DNA of 64,000 bases. Origin: Siniperca chuatsi (lineage: Eukaryota; Chordata; Actinopteri; Centrarchiformes; Sinipercidae). Both the position numbers and the translations under genes were made by a program. Below, piece after piece: positions 31,501-39,543 of this stretch (the first letter of the stretch is position 1; every line of letters begins with the position of its first letter). Under the pieces are notes generated by a model. That model did no database searches and was not told the DNA's origin. It saw nothing but the letters and a program-made list of their open reading frames with translations. The stretch is from the NCBI RefSeq assembly GCF_020085105.1, contig NC_058046.1, forward strand, positions 15,297,175-15,361,174, given 5' to 3'.

Positions 31501-32418
31501 CAAGACACTTAATTAGAATGCTACATTCATCAGAGAGCTGAGGACAACGAATATGCCAGTCATGAACTGGCTAAATTCTTTCAGAGATGCTACAGGAACT
31601 CCTCTTTGCCAAGCATAATCACAATATCAAAGGCCCTTTCATGTCAGAGACAAGTTTCATTTTATCATCTATATTGGAAAACAGAGAGAACAGTTATAGA
31701 TTCAGAACAGAAGTAGGATATTTTTGCCAGCTAATTTCAGCTAGACAACAAACAAGATCCAATTCCTTATGTTTTCGAGAGCTAATGAGCATAGGTGTCA
31801 TTTACATCAACACAGGCGGCACAATTAGGAATACACATAACATGATTCCCGGCCATTTCGTTCACAAGCTCCACTCCTAAATGTAGGCCTGGGTGTATGA
31901 GACATCCTGACAATGCAATGGAAATGATTTTGGTTAACAAGTACCAGGGCTCATGTTACACTTTTGCCCATTTCTGTGTGTGTCGTCTGCAGGGAAACAA
32001 GGCGTTTGTTGGAGAAGCTGGTATACGCCCCCTCTCAAGACTTCCCAGTGACAGTGGTGCAGGTGGCCAGCTGGTACCTCCTCAGACACTTGCATGCCAA
32101 AAACGACCAGGAGCTAATGAATGTGAGCACACAGCTGCCTAATACCTGCAATGCTACCAGATCGAATCATTATTGTGGTGATATATATTAATTTGAAATC
32201 CCTATTTCCAACCATGACCCCAGTGGAAATAGCGGTAGCGCATAAATTAGTCGTACTTATGTTCTTACATCTGTATTGGTTGTTTACTTTCACCAAAACT
32301 TTAATAGTGAACATATTTTCTTCATCTTTTTTTGCAGGTCCTTTTGCAACATGCCAAAATGAATGGAGATCAAAGACTGCTGGAGTTTCATTCACTGCTT
32401 GCCTCTACTTCATCCTGA
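16526..32418 (+). CDS. skic3: SKI complex subunit SKIC3 (TTC37, TPR scaffold)
   Basis: Forty coding exons totalling 4713 nt (1570 aa; human about 1564), all phases consistent; the exon map is in the next entry. The product starts [20 protein letters not shown], as in vertebrate SKIC3/TTC37. It consists almost entirely of tetratricopeptide repeats, recognisable for example as [22 protein letters not shown] near the N-terminus and [15 protein letters not shown] in exon 16. Known role: scaffold of the cytosolic Ski complex with the helicase SKIC2 and the WD40 protein SKIC8, feeding mRNA into the exosome for 3'-5' decay; human loss causes trichohepatoenteric syndrome. Two features are unusual: a GC-AG intron 13 and a weak GTCCGT donor after exon 24. 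The last exon is copied in decayed form at 35288-35360. No frameshift or premature stop was found. Confidence 0.95.
22640..22728. mobile_element. Transposon terminus-like segment in skic3 intron 18
   Basis: Within the roughly 1 kb intron, GGAATTCGGGAC occurs twice in close tandem and the right edge on the minus strand begins AGGGTGACCAGACGTCC, a motif found at ends of vertebrate DNA transposons. The superfamily cannot be named from this fragment. Confidence 0.4.
23650..23775 (+). repeat. tRNA-derived SINE-like remnant in skic3 intron 20
   Basis: Contains a B-box-like GGTTCCATCCCC followed by the phrase GTCCACATGTCGAAGTGTCC and a downstream AAATTGCTCCCAATG, which I recognise as part of a widespread teleost tRNA-derived repeat. 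The 5' A-box portion is not clear, so this is a truncated or diverged copy. Confidence 0.5.
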
Positions 32419-32572
32419 ATTTTGTCTACAACTGCATCGCTATGAAATCATGCATCTTAGCGGGCTTATCCATAGGCTTAAGTGCTCACCAATTCAGCTT
32501 TTCTGGGTCTCTTCACTATATATGAAATCATATCAAACTGGACATTATGGGTCTGATATCATGAATATGACA

Positions 32573-32578
32573 TTTATT
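32573..32578 (-). terminator. gig2a polyadenylation signal AATAAA (minus strand)
   Basis: TTTATT on the plus strand, 317 nt past the gig2a stop codon. The same hexamer in the same surrounding sequence occurs in unit B at 35503-35508, supporting shared use. Confidence 0.45.
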
Positions 32579-32703
32579 GGCTTAACATGATTCTTTGGTT
32601 TTACATTATACAATGTTCAGGAAATCAAATCAATTAAGTAAATCAAAATCACATGTTTCAAAATGCACTTCCCTTAAGTAACCAATGTCCACATTCAGGC
32701 TGA

Positions 32704-32709
32704 AATAAA
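32704..32709 (+). terminator. skic3: skic3 polyadenylation signal AATAAA
   Basis: First plus-strand AATAAA after the skic3 stop at 32416-32418, giving a 3'UTR near 300 nt. It lies past the minus-strand AATAAA of gig2a at 32573-32578, so the two convergent transcripts would overlap. Confidence 0.5.
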
Positions 32710-32894
32710 GACATCTTGCTCAATATATAAAGATTGTCTCATCTTGATTGTACATAATCCTAACCTAATCTAATAGTAAATTTCAGTGCTTTCAATTTCA
32801 GCTTTCGTTTTCTCTCAACCACATAAGAAGGCCATATGGACCTGGATCCTTGTTCCATCTGTTTAACAACAGCACCGTTTTTCCTTACACCCTC

Positions 32895-33581
32895 TCAGTT
32901 GCTAACTGGACAGAAATGTTTGGTCATCAGAGTGCAGATGTTTTGCCCACAGCCCCAGCAAGGTTGCTTGATGTGTGGAGAACCCTGCTGGGTCTTTCTC
33001 TTGCACAGTGAACACACATCTGCAGCACCAGCACCATGCCATGCTGCACCTCCATCTCTACCCCAGGGATTTCTTTGACTATTAGCTACAAGCTGTTGAA
33101 GCTCTGTCAGTACGGGGTCTGGTGCCTTTGCAATGCCTACCACCAATACTCTTTTGGGGTCAAACACGCAATCCTCCTGTAGGCCACTGGGCACTGCTTT
33201 CATGCCACAACCGGGGGGTACCCAAGCAGTGTCGTAGCCCTGTGTGCTCCAGGTGTACTGCATAGGATGGTTGTCCTTGTCAATACGCTTGACACGGCCA
33301 ACACGCACACGTAGCTCAAAGACCACACGGTCTGAAGGGTTATTTTGTAAAGGATAACGTTCGGCCTTCTTCTTATCACGACTGACATACACGCCCTTTC
33401 CCAGCATGCCACCCGATGACTGTTTAAAACCATTGGCAATGATGAGCCGCGCATTGGCAACGCTGGTGCCATGGTACATGGTGTACACGCCACTGTCTTT
33501 GGGCTCCTGAGACGCCCCCAGCTCCACACGAGGAGAGTCATCATCATAAGTCACCTCCCAGCCAAAGAACTGCAGTGACAT
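32895..33581 (-). CDS. Gig2-family PARP-like protein, copy A
   Basis: Single uninterrupted coding exon of 228 aa. It starts MSLQFFGWEV and resembles fish Gig2, the virus/interferon-induced family with a PARP-like fold. Visible PARP-type elements are YHGTS with His37 and GKGVYVS with Tyr65; I cannot identify the third catalytic residue with confidence. After the PARP-like region (about 25-175), residues 190-224 hold Cys190, Cys193, His203, Cys208, Cys211, Cys216, His222 and Cys224, a zinc-ribbon-like pattern close to that at the C-terminus of piggyBac transposases. An acceptor at 33620-33621 and a donor at 34129-34130 indicate one upstream noncoding exon next to an ISRE. The gene runs tail-to-tail against skic3. 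Family role known: interferon-induced antiviral response in fish; the enzyme activity of this copy is not shown. Confidence 0.85.
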   Translation of the reverse strand: MSLQFFGWEVTYDDDSPRVELGASQEPKDSGVYTMYHGTSVANARLIIANGFKQSSGGMLGKGVYVSRDKKKAERYPLQNNPSDRVVFELRVRVGRVKRIDKDNHPMQYTWSTQGYDTAWVPPGCGMKAVPSGLQEDCVFDPKRVLVVGIAKAPDPVLTELQQLVANSQRNPWGRDGGAAWHGAGAADVCSLCKRKTQQGSPHIKQPCWGCGQNICTLMTKHFCPVSN

Positions 33582-33619
33582 CCTGCTTCAACCAGGGAAG
33601 CTGTCCAAGACCAGCAGCT
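33582..33619 (-). other. gig2a 5'UTR portion of the coding exon
   Basis: Bases between the acceptor CTCACAG (minus strand, ending at 33620) and the start codon. The identical acceptor context recurs at 36741 in copy B. Confidence 0.6.
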
Positions 33620-34130
33620 CTGTGAGACATAAATACAAAAATGGCGTCATGTATAAGATTCAAGAGTGATTGCGTGTTACTTTTCATGACCAGTGTTTTA
33701 AAATGTATTGCATGTAGCTTGCCCCTGTCAAATGCCTTTTATGTAGTTGACCCTCATTCGTCACAGAATCTGAGGTAACAAATTTCGGTACATAACGTTA
33801 AAATCTAAATACTATAGGAGACAATATGATTGGTAAAAGCTATCAAAATAAGGTATGCCGTTTGCAGATTCTGGTTTAAGTTAACTGCGTTAATAACCAC
33901 AGGCTAGTTGTCGTTCTTAGCTAGTATGACTTAACGTTAACACTTCAAGTTACGTAGATGTGCTAATACTAATGTAGCTAGGCTATACTAATGTGATGTT
34001 AGGAAAGGCTCAGTAACTATTCCTTAAAACCATAAAACAGACTATGAACAAAATGAACGAATATTAATTTTATATATATTATATATATATAATGTCGTTT
34101 AAACTGATGACTTAACGTTAACTAACTTAC

Positions 34131-34165
34131 CGTCAGTGAGGAGTCGTTTTTTTGTCTCTTACCTC
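34131..34165 (-). other. gig2a noncoding first exon (approximate)
   Basis: A minus-strand donor GACG|GTAAG at 34131/34130 closes a short exon starting just downstream of the ISRE. The same donor context occurs at 38376/38375 in copy B. The transcription start is inferred. Confidence 0.5.
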
Positions 34166-34171
34166 AATAAA

Positions 34172-34181
34172 TTTCACTTTC
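34172..34181 (-). promoter_or_regulatory. ISRE (GAAAGTGAAA) of gig2a
   Basis: The minus-strand GAAAGTGAAA matches the interferon-stimulated response element core GAAANNGAAA bound by STAT1-STAT2-IRF9 or IRFs. It sits about 40 nt upstream of the gig2a first-exon donor. A second IRF-like element, ACTTTCGCTTT on the plus strand, is at 34233-34243. Conservation of the first site in copy B argues for function. Confidence 0.75.
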
Positions 34182-34232
34182 GGTTCAGCAGATTTTAACA
34201 AACTCTGTGTCTGTCTCGCGTCATCGACTTCG

Positions 34233-34243
34233 ACTTTCGCTTT
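34233..34243 (-). promoter_or_regulatory. Second IRF-type element upstream of gig2a
   Basis: Minus-strand AAAGCGAAAGT fits the IRF-binding GAAA repeat. It is about 50 bp upstream of the ISRE. I find no counterpart at the same place in copy B, so copy A may have a stronger promoter. Confidence 0.45.
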
Positions 34244-34318
34244 AAAATGAAAGTAAGAATATATGCCATTCATTCATACCAGACATTCATTTGGACAACT
34301 GTATTGGAAATGGTACAT

Positions 34319-34392
34319 GGCCGGTTAGCTCAGTTGGTTAGAGCGTGGTGCTAATAACGCCAAGGTCGCGGGTTCGATCCCCGTACGGGCCA
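34319..34392 (+). tRNA. tRNA-Ile (anticodon AAT)
   Basis: A 74-nt cloverleaf without intron. The anticodon loop reads CTAATAA with anticodon AAT. Box A (TAGCTCAGTTGG) and box B (GGTTCGATCCC) are intact. Acceptor ends GGCC/GGCC pair with discriminator A, and a short TTTT run follows within 12 nt. The sequence agrees with the canonical vertebrate nuclear tRNA-Ile-AAT as I remember it. Confidence 0.96.
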
Positions 34393-34400
34393 ATACACTT

Positions 34401-35254
34401 TTCTCAACCTCTAATATTAATATTGCCTTGGCATTTTAAAGATACATGAATTCTACTTCTGAATTTAAGATATTTTTTTTGCCTTGTTATAAAACTGAAT
34501 TTAGTCCTGTAGCCTATAACATTTCATGTCAGATGCATGAATTAGAAGAAGGAGGATGGATTAACAACTAGGCAAGGGCCACTATATATATATATTGTAT
34601 CAGCTGACATGATAAGTGCCTTAGGGTCTGTGATGCTTTGGTACCTGATGTTGAGGCCCTGTCTTGAACAGGGGCCCTGTGTTGAAATCGAGCTTTAAGA
34701 GCTTAATTGTCTATTAAATATAGATATTGTGCTTACATGGTGTTTAATCATATTACCACACAGCAGAGTCTGGGGCCAGGTAGTATTCCAGCACAGGAAT
34801 ACTGTATAAAGTGTACAGACATAGGGGGGACATGAAGCTCATTTCTGCCCCGGGGCCCTTTTGCAGGTTAAGCCAGTCATTGTGATGATGTGGCAAGCAT
34901 GGCCAAGTGAACAACCCGATGGAGTGTGCTGCGAGAAGCTGTATCCTTTTTCCTTCTTTTATAACATATACAGTAGTGGTCCCAGATAACAAGGTCATTA
35001 CATTTTGTTACTTCCATTGCTTTACCCTCAGAAATCAAACTACACAGGTTTGTGTCATGTAAAGTGGAAAAATCTTTCTATTTTTGTATCAGCCTGAAAA
35101 AACAAAGACTATTTGATATTCCAGCCTGTCCTCATATCTTCAGTTAGACTTCAGACTGCAGCTGGCAGGTCTGTCTCTCTGTACCATATGCATAGGACAA
35201 TGAATATAGTCACACTGTTAGTCACACCTGCTGCTTAGTTTTCCCCACAACTTT
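34401..35254. other. Spacer between duplication units
   Basis: AT-rich sequence with a short TA repeat near 34584-34595. No gene, tRNA or recognisable transposon end was found, and it has no obvious counterpart in the other unit. Confidence 0.5.
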
Positions 35255-35287
35255 GATTGTTAACATATTCTTTCATTTTTTTTTGCA

Positions 35288-35360
35288 TGTCATTTTGGAA
35301 CCTACAAAAATTAATATTTCATTCGCAGCTTACTACTCTTCACCATCCTGAATTTTGTAA
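35288..35360 (+). pseudogene. Decayed copy of skic3 terminal exon
   Basis: Aligns with skic3 exon 40 (32338-32418) through the shared upstream T tract, the terminal CTTCA.CATCCTGAATTTTG motif around the stop codon, and the following 3' flank. The acceptor AG of the parent is mutated (GCAT in place of GCAG) and the exon interior has lost bases, so it cannot serve as a skic3 exon. Confidence 0.7.
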
Positions 35361-35502
35361 CAGCAAAAGTATTAAATCATGAAGCTATGGGTTTATCTGA
35401 AGGCTGAAGGCATCCCTACTAACTGAGCCTTTCTGAATCTCTTCACTAAATATGGAATCATATCAAACTGGACATTGTGGGTCTGAAAATATAGCAATGG
35501 CA

Positions 35503-35508
35503 TTTATT
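35503..35508 (-). terminator. gig2b polyadenylation signal AATAAA (minus strand)
   Basis: Positionally equivalent to 32573-32578 of unit A and embedded in conserved sequence; 513 nt past the gig2b stop codon. Confidence 0.4.
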
Positions 35509-36020
35509 GGCTTTAGTTCTGTTTCATGATTTAGTATACAGTACATTTAAATCATTTCAGTAATTCATAAAATTACTGTCAGGCAGGAAAAAAGTCAGTT
35601 TGCTTTACATGTGGTGTCTACTCTTGATTGCTTGTGATCATAATGCATGCTGGTCAGAGAATAATATAAAGCTAGTGCAGTAGAAAAAGAAAATGGACAT
35701 AATAGTAAACTTAATGATTTATTGTAAGCTGATATCAATTCATGAATAAGATATCGCAGATCACTTACAGAGATCCCCAAAACATGTCCAGCAGTAACCA
35801 TCTGAACTTGTTGCATCAATTACAGTTACTGCTTTATGGAAGGAAAAGATTGAGACTATGAGTCCTGTTTACAAAGTATGATTACACCGTGAGTTTAGAA
35901 TTACTCTAATCTATATCAGTTTAGTTTTCCCTCCACTCGCCTTCAGCACATACAAAGGCCAGATGGACATGGATTCTCTTAGCATCATGTTTTTCAAACT
36001 ATCTTCTTCCCTCATCCCTG

Positions 36021-36689
36021 TCAGGGTTTGGCTGGACAGAAATGCTTGGACATGAGAATGCAGATGTTTTCCCCACACTTCCAGCACTGTTGCTTGATGT
36101 GTGGCGAACCACGCTGGGTCTTTCTCTTACACAGTGAACACACATCTGCAGCACCACCACCTCCTCCTCTGGGTCTTTTGGATGTTTTTGATAGAAGCTG
36201 TTGAAGCTCTGTCAGTACGGGGTGTGGTGCCATTGCAATGCCTACAACCATCACTCTTTTGGGGTCAAACACACAATCTTCCTCTAGGCCACTGGGCACG
36301 GCTTTGAGGCCACAATTGGGGGGTACCCAAGCTGTGTCATAGCCATTTGCGTGCCAGGTGTACTGCATAGGATGGTTGTCCTTGTCAATACGCTTGACAC
36401 GGCCAACACGCACACGTAGCTCAAAGACCACACGGTCCCCAGCATGACTCCTCAATGGATAATTACATGCCTTTTTCTTATTCCGACTGACATACACGCC
36501 CTTTCCCAGCAAGCCACCTGATGACTGTTTAAAACCACTGGCAATGATGAGCCGTGCGCTGGCAACGCTGGTGCCATGGTACATTCTGTAGACACCCTGT
36601 TGTTGGGGTGTCTGGGACGCCCCCAGCTCCACACCAGGAAAAGAAGCACCATCGTCCACCACCTCCCAGCCAGAGAACTGCAGTGACAT
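36021..36689 (-). CDS. Gig2-family PARP-like protein, copy B
   Basis: Single intact coding exon of 222 aa, closely similar to copy A over its whole length. It has the same start (MSLQF.GWEV), the YHGTS and GKGVYVS elements, the block GRVKRIDKDNHPMQYTW and the same eight Cys/His positions in the C-terminal zinc-ribbon-like tail. Differences are concentrated in the acidic N-terminal loop (residues 11-30) and in a Gly-rich linker before the tail, which is shorter than in copy A. The 5'UTR acceptor is at 36741-36742 and the noncoding first exon is near 38376-38410. No stop or frameshift is present, so the gene is probably functional. Confidence 0.85.
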   Translation of the reverse strand: MSLQFSGWEVVDDGASFPGVELGASQTPQQQGVYRMYHGTSVASARLIIASGFKQSSGGLLGKGVYVSRNKKKACNYPLRSHAGDRVVFELRVRVGRVKRIDKDNHPMQYTWHANGYDTAWVPPNCGLKAVPSGLEEDCVFDPKRVMVVGIAMAPHPVLTELQQLLSKTSKRPRGGGGGAADVCSLCKRKTQRGSPHIKQQCWKCGENICILMSKHFCPAKP

Positions 36690-36875
36690 CCTGGTTTAGG
36701 AATGTGGCTGATTGTTCACGTCCCGTAAAGATCTGCAGCTCTGTGAGAAATTAATTCAGAAACGTAGCATCATGTTATAGCAGATTTTAGAGCAATCAGT
36801 GTAACCTTTAACTTTTAATAACATTTACTTAACAGTAGCATGTAAAAGTCATGGAGCCATTTGGTTAGCCTAACC

Positions 36876-38163
36876 CAGCGGTTCTCAAACTTTTTCTGTC
36901 AATCACCCCGTTGGAAGAAGAAAGAGATACCCCCTCATTCCTAAACACTAAAGCCAATTCGAACTTAATGGAAACAATGTTATCTATTTTGAACTGTGTT
37001 TCTCTTTACATGCATGTTTCTCATTAGGTTTTGTTGTGCAAATGAAAATGCAAATATAAGTCCCCCAACACTTACCATAAAATGAGATTTCAGTCATCCT
37101 TACACTATAAGACATTAGGTAACTATTTACATTTTAATCCAATCAAGGAGTACAGTACATTGTAGGATGCTATTAAAACACACTGCGCCTGACAGCTACA
37201 GTAAATATGGACGTTAGCTAGCGTTGGTGTTAGCGTAGTGTTGACCTAACATTAGTTGACACAGCAACAATGGCTACAGGGAAAAAGGATGACTGTATGA
37301 TCATATTTTCAGATTTTTATATTAATGTGACTACCATAGCTGTTGATCTCAACGCAGCTGGCTACATAGCTAGCTAGCCACAAGTACCCTTGGCGAAGTG
37401 TCTCATAATAGGGCTAACGTTAGACTGCTATGTGAGATGAAACCCTCAATAACAGTTAAGTTTTGGGTCTAAATACTATAATGAACAGTTTACAGTAGTT
37501 CTGAACTTTAATTTACCTTCGACATGACATATTGGTAATATATTGGGATCACATGTCCACTCTGTTCTTAAAGAAGGGCGACCGTTTTTTCATAAGCGGA
37601 CCAGTCCGTCACTGGCATTTTGGACCCATCAAAATTTTTAAAATGATTAATTCACGATCATAATTATTTTTCATTTTTTTGGAAAAGTGATACTTTTATT
37701 CCGCACCTTTCTAAAAGCTTTGTGGATGTATTAAACAAATATCTACATAAAAAATTATCAATATTACCTTTAAAATCTTATTTATGTGTCTTAGTATGCA
37801 CTGAATTTATTTTGTAACTTATTTTTTAACTTATCTCCTTTTAATGTTTTATTTAAAGCACTCTGAATAGCCTAGTTGTTGAGAGGTGCTATACAAATGA
37901 ACTTGCCTTGTGTCTTTTTTTGCTTCCTAATATTTTTGGATTTGAGTGACATTGAATCACCTGTGTTTACTTCCTTGTCAGAAGTCTGTCCATCTTGCTT
38001 TGCTGTCTCAATAAATGTTGCTAACCATGCTAGTTGCTCAGTGCACTCTTATTCGGTTAGTGTTCCTTTATTAATCATATTAATTCAGCTTTACTTCGAA
38101 TGCCCCTCACACTCTTTCCTGTATGTCCCTCCAGTGGGGCAGCCCCCACTTTGTGAACCACTG
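36876..38163. mobile_element. hAT-like non-autonomous element in gig2b 5'UTR intron
   Basis: The left end starts CAGCGGTTCTCAAACT and the right end, read on the minus strand, starts CAGTGGTTCACAAAGT; these are imperfect terminal inverted repeats of the Charlie/hAT type. The interior of about 1.25 kb has no transposase that I recognise. The flanking 8-mers (GCCTAACC and GCCTTGAT) share only four bases, so the target-site duplication is decayed or an edge is off. No counterpart is present in unit A. Confidence 0.6.
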
Positions 38164-38375
38164 GCCTTGATGATAACTTATATAACCATATTTGTGGTCC
38201 GTGTGTGTCAGAACATTATATATCGTTCAAATAAAACTCAGGACCCAGGACGACTACACTATCGACTACGACTATCATTCTACATTATACTGTTTATGAC
38301 GTGTTATCTTGTTGACTTTCTCTTTAAATCTAGCAAAATACAAGTACCTTTAAGGTTAAAACATTTAAACCTTAC

Positions 38376-38410
38376 CGTCAGTGAAGAGTTTTGTCTCTGT
38401 CAGCCCAGTA
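38376..38410 (-). other. gig2b noncoding first exon (approximate)
   Basis: Donor TGACG|GTAAG (minus strand, 38376/38375) and surrounding sequence match the gig2a first exon. The start is inferred from the position of the ISRE. Confidence 0.45.
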
Positions 38411-38412
38411 TC

Positions 38413-38422
38413 TTTCACTTTC
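38413..38422 (-). promoter_or_regulatory. ISRE (GAAAGTGAAA) of gig2b
   Basis: Identical 10-mer to the gig2a ISRE, in an equivalent place relative to the first-exon donor, flanked here by further GAAA-type bases (AAAGAAAGTGAAAGA). This is the best conserved non-coding piece of the duplication. Confidence 0.75.
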
Positions 38423-38477
38423 TTTTTAGTAGGTTTCATTTATAGTTTTGATTACGTCATAGTCAACACAAGCCATG

Positions 38478-38551
38478 TTCTGTAATCTCAGTCGGTTAGC
38501 GCGTGGTGCTAATAACGCCAAGGTTTCGGGTTCGATCCCCGTACGGGTCAT
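38478..38551 (+). pseudogene. Degenerate tRNA-Ile (AAT) relic
   Basis: Matches the tRNA-Ile at 34319-34392 from the D-loop to the 3' end, with the AAT anticodon and box B intact. The 5' acceptor strand and box A have diverged, the acceptor stem no longer pairs well, and no TTTT terminator follows closely. It is the tRNA copy carried in duplication unit B. Confidence 0.8.
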
Positions 38552-38552
38552 G

Positions 38553-39470
38553 GATGCAATTGTGACATTTACAACGTCTGTCTGTAATATACTTACTGTA
38601 CAGTATGTTCCAGACGATTCCAATGATTGTTTGCAGTTCTTCTACCTTATGTTTTGACGTGAAATTGGAAACTGATTTTTTTTGGTCACTTGAAGTTGTG
38701 AACATCATTAACATATCATGACCTTTTAAACTGATATGGCAAACTTGTTATCAAACTATTGCTTATACACATCCAGCAGTTACGGAGAAACATTATCATT
38801 CATTTGGAGTCATGTTTCTGTCCACCTGGTGAATATAACTCAAATAGTCACTCTTTTTTAGCTCTGCTTTTGGTCTCTACCAACTCCTGAGGGACATCTC
38901 CTTAGCTGCTAAATGCTCCACTATGTTCACCAGCTGGTCACTAACCGTGTCTGTCTAACATTAAGGGGTTTTTCGCTGAAAACAGTTGTCTGCTGAGGCT
39001 AAAAACAACGCTGTGAGGGCGGTGACAGTGAACCACAACAGTCAAGTTGCAGGCCACATCGAGCTGAAACTCTATAAAGCTCCATGAAGCTGAGGGGAGC
39101 TGCAGGTTCGGATGATAATATACTGTAGGTTCATCGCTTCCAGCGACCCCTTTCACGTCGTCACATTGTTTTCACATAACGTAATTCTGTCAATTGATAC
39201 AGCGTTATTGGAAAAATATCGATTATAGCCACTTTAAGCGACAATATTACATTTCGCGTGAGCATGGTATTAAAGGAGAGCAGGTAGCCTAATGATTTAT
39301 AGGGTGACCAAAGCTGAGTGAAAATCCGAGTAGAAAATCCCAGTTCGCCTGCACTGTGTACTTTGTTTCGATTTCATTTTGAGTATGCTGCAACCTGCAA
39401 CACTATTTACGTTTTCCATGTCTACTGGTATTTTGTCAGACTGCTTTTGACAGCAGGGCTTGCCGTCATA
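38553..39470. other. Intergenic, between tRNA relic and tRNA-Phe
   Basis: AT-rich with no gene signal. An AGGGTGACCA motif at about 39301-39310 resembles one end of a DNA transposon, but no partner end was found. Confidence 0.5.
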
Positions 39471-39543
39471 GCCGAAATAGCTCAGTTGGGAGAGCGTTAG
39501 ACTGAAGATCTAAAGGTCCCTGGTTCGATCCCGGGTTTCGGCA
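39471..39543 (+). tRNA. tRNA-Phe (anticodon GAA)
   Basis: A 73-nt intronless cloverleaf with anticodon loop CTGAAGA. The acceptor stem GCCGAAA/TTTCGGC pairs fully, boxes A and B are intact, discriminator is A, and TTTT follows within about 10 nt. Confidence 0.96.

Larger units (their letters stand above)
16526..32418 (+). other. skic3: skic3 exon map (coding exons 1-40)
   Basis: Coding exons: 16526-16615, 16780-16923, 17205-17296, 17448-17523, 17621-17767, 18037-18135, 18300-18408, 18582-18722, 18878-18976, 19193-19317, 19529-19615, 19836-19939, 20074-20200, 20359-20538, 20717-20841, 20960-21210, 21333-21435, 21572-21754, 22758-22905, 22986-23064, 23919-23980, 24086-24142, 24230-24298, 24889-24963, 25247-25388, 25509-25602, 25765-25842, 25932-26056, 26143-26266, 26702-26926, 27438-27510, 27673-27726, 28010-28121, 28517-28645, 28732-28856, 29037-29201, 30201-30353, 31074-31204, 31993-32122, 32338-32418. 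Each boundary was placed by AG/GT motif plus codon phase. Introns over 600 bp (after exons 18, 20, 36, 38 and 39) show only AT-rich sequence and repeat remnants. Least certain are the acceptor of exon 8 and the donor of exon 24. Confidence 0.85.
32280..34400. repeat. Tandem duplication unit A (skic3 end, gig2a, tRNA-Ile)
   Basis: This unit spans the intact last exon of skic3 and its 3' flank, the minus-strand gig2a gene, its 5' noncoding exon with ISRE, and an intact tRNA-Ile. The same order, orientation and recognisable sequence recur in unit B (35255-38552). Best matched non-coding blocks are the skic3 3'-flank (around 32415-32580 versus 35350-35510) and the gig2 first-exon region (around 34125-34182 versus 38370-38422). 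Boundaries are approximate. Confidence 0.85.
35255..38552. repeat. Tandem duplication unit B (decayed skic3 end, gig2b, tRNA-Ile relic)
   Basis: Second copy of the skic3-tail/gig2/tRNA-Ile unit. It is longer than unit A mainly because a hAT-like element lies in the gig2b 5'UTR intron. The coding region of gig2b is better kept than its flanks, suggesting selection on the gene but not on the skic3 or tRNA parts. Confidence 0.85.

Noticed and set aside
33200-33547. 115-aa minus-strand frame inside gig2a
   Set aside because: Shifted-frame shadow of the Gig2 coding exon.
37876-38445. 189-aa plus-strand frame next to gig2b
   Set aside because: Hydrophobic, AT-rich translation that crosses the hAT right terminus and the gig2b first exon; no recognisable domain.
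38426-38714. Minus-strand frames across the tRNA-Ile relic
   Set aside because: Antisense translation of tRNA sequence, a well-known source of spurious peptides.
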